Shown in pieces: positions 60,267-64,000 of a stretch of DNA of 64,000 bases (position 1 is its first letter; the number at the start of each line of letters is the position of its first letter). Origin of the DNA: Microbacteriaceae bacterium. GTDB lineage: Bacteria > Actinomycetota > Actinomycetes > Actinomycetales > Microbacteriaceae. The stretch is taken from assembly GCA_025352325.1 (NCBI GenBank), contig JANXTR010000033.1, forward strand, positions 62,001-126,000. The letters are read 5' to 3'. Position numbers and translations under genes: made by a program. The notes below the pieces were generated by a model. The model saw nothing but the letters and a program-made list of their open reading frames with translations. It did no database searches and was not told the DNA's origin.

Positions 60267-61465
60267 GCGGTACCTCGCGCCACGAGGTCCTGCCCCAACA
60301 ATGCTGCGTCGTCGGCGCCGGCCTCTGGAGCTGGTCCCGGATCCCCGACGGGAGTTCCCGACATCCGGTACGGAGCCCGCGGAAACCTGACGATTCCCAC
60401 CCGCTCCTGCACCTCAACAAAGAATTTGCGGGCACGCAGCTGCGGGTCGTTCAGGATGTCCGCGACGGTACTGACCGGGGAGAGGGCGATCATCCTGGCT
60501 TGAGCCTCGGCGTACAGCTCGAGCTTGTCGCGAGTGGCGGTGAAGGCGGTGAAGATCCGGCCGAAATCGTCGATCGCAATATCGGAGCGGCGAAAGTCGA
60601 ACGTGTTCCACTGGGGTTCCAAGAGCTGGGCGGCGCCGTCCGCGCCCTCCTCGTTGAGCCACCCGACGAGGGCCGACCATGCTCGTGCGGTGCCAAGTCG
60701 TCCGGCCACCATCGACACGTAGCCGTCACGGCAGGGGTATACCCCGCTTCCCGCTTCGCGCGGGCGATCACCTTGCCGTTCGCGGACGCGGCCGGTCAGC
60801 GCATAGGTCGCAGCTGAGTCCTCGAGCGCCTGGACGATGCATTCCTGCGCAGACACGTCGTATGTGGAGCCCGAGCCGTCCAGGTCTCGTTGTAGTAGTC
60901 CCGACAATGCGGCGACGGCGCCGAAGATGGACGCGGCGAAGTGGCTTTGGCCCCCGTAAGCCGCCACTGGGCCGACGTCTGGGTAGCCGCCGAGGTGCAA
61001 GAGTCCGCCGGACGCCAGTAGGAGCAGGTCGTCGGTAGGAGACCATGCGGGCCGCCGGTCGAGGCCGTACGGCGTGATGATGACGCGGCACAGGTCCGGC
61101 TTGAGGGTCCTGAGACGCGTGGCGTCAATACCTGCACTAGTTAGCACCGCAATGGGACTTTCGATGACCACATCAGAGGTCGAGACGAGTTCCTCGAGTT
61201 GCTCTCGCCCCAACGGACTGGTCGCGTCAATCACCACCGACCGCTTGCCGGCGTTGACGAACAGCTCGAATGCACTGACGGTGACGCCATCGACGTCGAC
61301 GAGGGGCTCCATCTGACGGGTCGACGAACCCTGCGGCGGCTCTACCCGAATTACCTCGGCTCCAAGGTCGGCGAGTAGGCGCCCGGCGTATGCACCGAGC
61401 TCGTCGGTCAGGTCGAGGACCCGCACCCCGGTGAGGGCGGCCGAAGCCGAGACGTCTTGTGCCAT
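60263..61465 (-). CDS. CaiB/BaiF class III CoA-transferase
   Basis: GVRVLDLTDELGAYAGRLLADLGAEVIRVEPPQGSSTR; overlaps the next gene by 4 bp. Confidence 0.92.
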   Translation of the reverse strand: MAQDVSASAALTGVRVLDLTDELGAYAGRLLADLGAEVIRVEPPQGSSTRQMEPLVDVDGVTVSAFELFVNAGKRSVVIDATSPLGREQLEELVSTSDVVIESPIAVLTSAGIDATRLRTLKPDLCRVIITPYGLDRRPAWSPTDDLLLLASGGLLHLGGYPDVGPVAAYGGQSHFAASIFGAVAALSGLLQRDLDGSGSTYDVSAQECIVQALEDSAATYALTGRVRERQGDRPREAGSGVYPCRDGYVSMVAGRLGTARAWSALVGWLNEEGADGAAQLLEPQWNTFDFRRSDIAIDDFGRIFTAFTATRDKLELYAEAQARMIALSPVSTVADILNDPQLRARKFFVEVQERVGIVRFPRAPYRMSGTPVGDPGPAPEAGADDAALLGQDLVARGTA

Positions 61466-61466
61466 G

Positions 61467-62894
61467 TCAGGATTCCGGGCTGATCACGAGTGTGCGCAGC
61501 TCGGTCATGTGCTCGATGGCGTACTTGACTCCCTCGCGGCCAAGCCCGGAGTCCTTGACGCCGCCATACGGCATATGGTCAATTCGGTAGCCCGGGACGT
61601 CGTTGATGATCACGGCGCCGACGTCTAGTCCTTCGAACGCGGCCCAGATCGTGCGCAAGTCGCGGGTGAACACACCGGCCTGGAGGCCGAAGTCGCTGTC
61701 GTTTACCCGCGCGATCGCCTCAGTCAGGTTGTCGAAGACGTCGAAGGTCGCGACCGGGGCGAAGGCCTCCTCGCGCATCAGCCGGGCTTCCGCCGGGACC
61801 CCCTCGAGTAGCGTTGGGCGCATGTAGGCGCCATTGCGCGACCCCCCAGCCAGCAGAGTGCCGCCCATCGAAATCGCCTCGTCCACAAGGGTTTTGGTCT
61901 TCTCGGCAGCCTGCTCCGAGATCATTGGGCCAAGGTCGACGCCGAGGTTGAGTGCGTCGCCGACAAGTAGCGCCTCCGCCCCTGCCACCATGCGCATGCG
62001 CAGTTCGTCGGCGAGCGACGAATGGACCAGGATCCGCTGTGTCGAGATACAGATCTGCCCCGCGTACTTGAATGCACCCTGGACGAGGCGTTTCATCACG
62101 ACATCCAGATCGGCGTCCTCGGCAACGATTGCGGCTGCGTTCCCGCCCAGCTCGAGTACGACTTGTTTGCGGCCTGCGCGCGCCTTCATGTCCCAGCCGA
62201 CCCGTGCTGAGCCCGTGAACGACAAGAGTTTAAACCGGTCGTCGGTCACCATCGCGTCAGCTACGTCGATCGCCATCGGGAGCATGCTGAGGGCACCCTC
62301 GGGGACGCCCGCGTCGACCATCACTTCGGCCAGCTTGAGTAGCGTGAGCGCGACGCGGGAGTCCGGCTTCAGGACGATGGGGTTGCCGGCGGCGATGGCT
62401 GGGGCAAGCTTGTGAGCGGACAGGCTGAGGGGGACGTTGAACGGGCTGATGCCGGCGACCGGACCGATCGGGATACGTCGAGTGATCGCCCACTTACCGG
62501 CGGACGACGCCACCAAGTCAAGCGGCAGAAGTTCGCCGCCCATACGCTCGGCCTCTCCCGCTGCGTAGTGGAAGAGGAATGCAGTGCGTTCGGTCTCGAC
62601 CAGAGAATCGCCGAGCGGCTTGCCGATCTCCTGCGCCATCGACCGGGCGATCTCGTCCTTTCGAGCCAGGATTCCGCCGGCGATGCGCTGCAAGATGGCC
62701 GCACGCTCGAACGACGGCATCCGCTTCGTCACGTCGAACGCGACCACAGCCGCAGCGGTGGCACGGTCGAGCTGCTCGGCAGTTGCGAGAAACGTGCGAC
62801 CTAACACGTCACCAGTGCCGGCGGCGCGGGCGACGAGGTCATCCCCAGATGACTCCCACACGCCCCCGACCAGGATCGGCTGCGCGTTGGTCAC
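61467..62894 (-). CDS. Aldehyde dehydrogenase family protein
   Basis: GPVAGISPFNVPL, SFTGSARVGWDMKARAGRKQVVLELGGNAAAIV, YAGQICISTQRILVH; GTG start. Confidence 0.93.
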   Translation of the reverse strand: MTNAQPILVGGVWESSGDDLVARAAGTGDVLGRTFLATAEQLDRATAAAVVAFDVTKRMPSFERAAILQRIAGGILARKDEIARSMAQEIGKPLGDSLVETERTAFLFHYAAGEAERMGGELLPLDLVASSAGKWAITRRIPIGPVAGISPFNVPLSLSAHKLAPAIAAGNPIVLKPDSRVALTLLKLAEVMVDAGVPEGALSMLPMAIDVADAMVTDDRFKLLSFTGSARVGWDMKARAGRKQVVLELGGNAAAIVAEDADLDVVMKRLVQGAFKYAGQICISTQRILVHSSLADELRMRMVAGAEALLVGDALNLGVDLGPMISEQAAEKTKTLVDEAISMGGTLLAGGSRNGAYMRPTLLEGVPAEARLMREEAFAPVATFDVFDNLTEAIARVNDSDFGLQAGVFTRDLRTIWAAFEGLDVGAVIINDVPGYRIDHMPYGGVKDSGLGREGVKYAIEHMTELRTLVISPES

Positions 62895-64000
62895 GGCATG
62901 TCCAGCTGACCCTGTGCCCCATAGCTCTTGCCCCACTGATCGGGGTAGGCGCGGTCGAGGCCTTGAGTGAAGTAGCTGGGCACATCTGGATCGGTTTCGA
63001 CGTCGAGAATGTAGGGCTTCCCGGACGTGATAGCTCGGTCGAGTGCACCCGCGAGGTCATCAGCATTCTCAACCCGCTCGCCATCGCCGCCGAACGATTT
63101 GGCGAGCGCTACGAAGTCCGGGTTGTATGGTTCGCCGTCCGGGGTGCGGAAGAAGATCCATGGGTGATTGCGTCCAAACGCGCGTCCCGCACCCTTCTTC
63201 TCGATCCCGAGCTCCTTGTTGTTGATGATGACCCACACACCTGGGGTGCCGTACTCCACCGCTGTCGCCAGCACCTGGGGGCCCATCAGGAATGCCCCGT
63301 CTCCAGTGAGCGCGATCGGGACGACCTCGGGCTTGGCGATGTTGGCGCCGGGGATACCTTCGCTCGCCCAGCCCATCTCGGCCATGCCCGAGCTGATGTG
63401 CCAGGTGTGGGGCACGGTGACCTTCATGTAGGGCTCGGCGTACTGGTCGATGTCCCCGATGTCGACGAAGAGGTGCGCCTGCGGGTTTCGCCGCATCGCC
63501 TCGCCGATCTCGAACGAAAGGCGTCCGGGGTGGATGCGCGCACCCTGGTCGTTCGCGACCCGGTCGAACTCGACCTTCCAGTCCGCCTGGTAGCCGGCGA
63601 TCTGGTCGCGCCAGGGCTGAATGTCCAGTTCGATGTCGCCGAGTTCGACGCCGAGATCTTCAAGGAAGCTGCCCGCATCGGCCATCAGCCCCAGGGCAAC
63701 GTCGTAGTTTCGCCCGATCTCCTCGACAGCGAGATCGACCTGGATGATCTTGGTCTCGTCGTGGTCGTAGATCGCGTTCTTGCGCCAGTTGCCCGCGTTG
63801 TTGTCGCTGAACCGCGCGCCGAGGGCGATGATCACGTCAGCATTGCGGGAGGCGTTAGAGGCGGCCCACGTTCCGGAGCGGCCCGTCGGTCCGACGGCGA
63901 GGGGGTGGGTCTCATCGAGCATCCCTTTGGCCGGTACGGTCGTCGCCACCGGGATCTGGAACTTGTCGACGAACGCCTTGAGGATTTTCTCGCCGTCGCG
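62891..64000 (-). CDS. Thiamine-pyrophosphate enzyme (acetolactate synthase-like), 5' part outside window
   Basis: ATTVPAKGMLDETHPLAVGPTGRSGT, ADVIIALGARFSD, LTGDGAFLMGPQVLATAVEYGTPGVWVIINN TPP-binding motif. Confidence 0.9.
   Translation of the reverse strand, partial: RDGEKILKAFVDKFQIPVATTVPAKGMLDETHPLAVGPTGRSGTWAASNASRNADVIIALGARFSDNNAGNWRKNAIYDHDETKIIQVDLAVEEIGRNYDVALGLMADAGSFLEDLGVELGDIELDIQPWRDQIAGYQADWKVEFDRVANDQGARIHPGRLSFEIGEAMRRNPQAHLFVDIGDIDQYAEPYMKVTVPHTWHISSGMAEMGWASEGIPGANIAKPEVVPIALTGDGAFLMGPQVLATAVEYGTPGVWVIINNKELGIEKKGAGRAFGRNHPWIFFRTPDGEPYNPDFVALAKSFGGDGERVENADDLAGALDRAITSGKPYILDVETDPDVPSYFTQGLDRAYPDQWGKSYGAQGQLDMP

Overview
The window is a high-GC actinobacterial chromosome segment. 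Gene content and codon usage suggest Microbacteriaceae, which is an inference. Most of 1-48 kb is core or metabolic: the sdhA end and sdhB, a membrane-fused ECF sigma factor, an SDR/MaoC/phosphotransferase/acyl-CoA dehydrogenase operon, ptsI, xth, trpS, an FMN-riboswitch-led ribD-ribE-ribBA-ribH operon, ABC exporters, gabD, pncA, dacB, an MFS pump with TetR, tRNA-Thr(CGT), holB-tmk-topA, a Tad-type pilus locus and acs. The more accessory part runs from about 48.2 kb to 64 kb. It holds an XRE/ImmA-IrrE protein with an unknown partner, an RHS C-terminal fragment cut off by an IS256-family element with a putative membrane immunity gene, and a catabolic operon (TPP enzyme, ALDH, two CaiB CoA-transferases, ECH) joined to a NitT/TauT-type ABC importer with a fused tandem permease. 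Best leads for something undescribed: (1) a family of about 75-85 bp inverted-repeat elements, two of which bracket a frameshifted AbiEi-HTH/DUF559 nuclease gene, resembling a REP/RAYT arrangement; (2) the XRE-ImmA plus unknown gene pair; (3) the catabolic operon; (4) the ECF sigma factor fused to a ZAS-like motif, transmembrane segments and an Ig-like domain. No searches were run. Family calls come from motifs read in the supplied translations.
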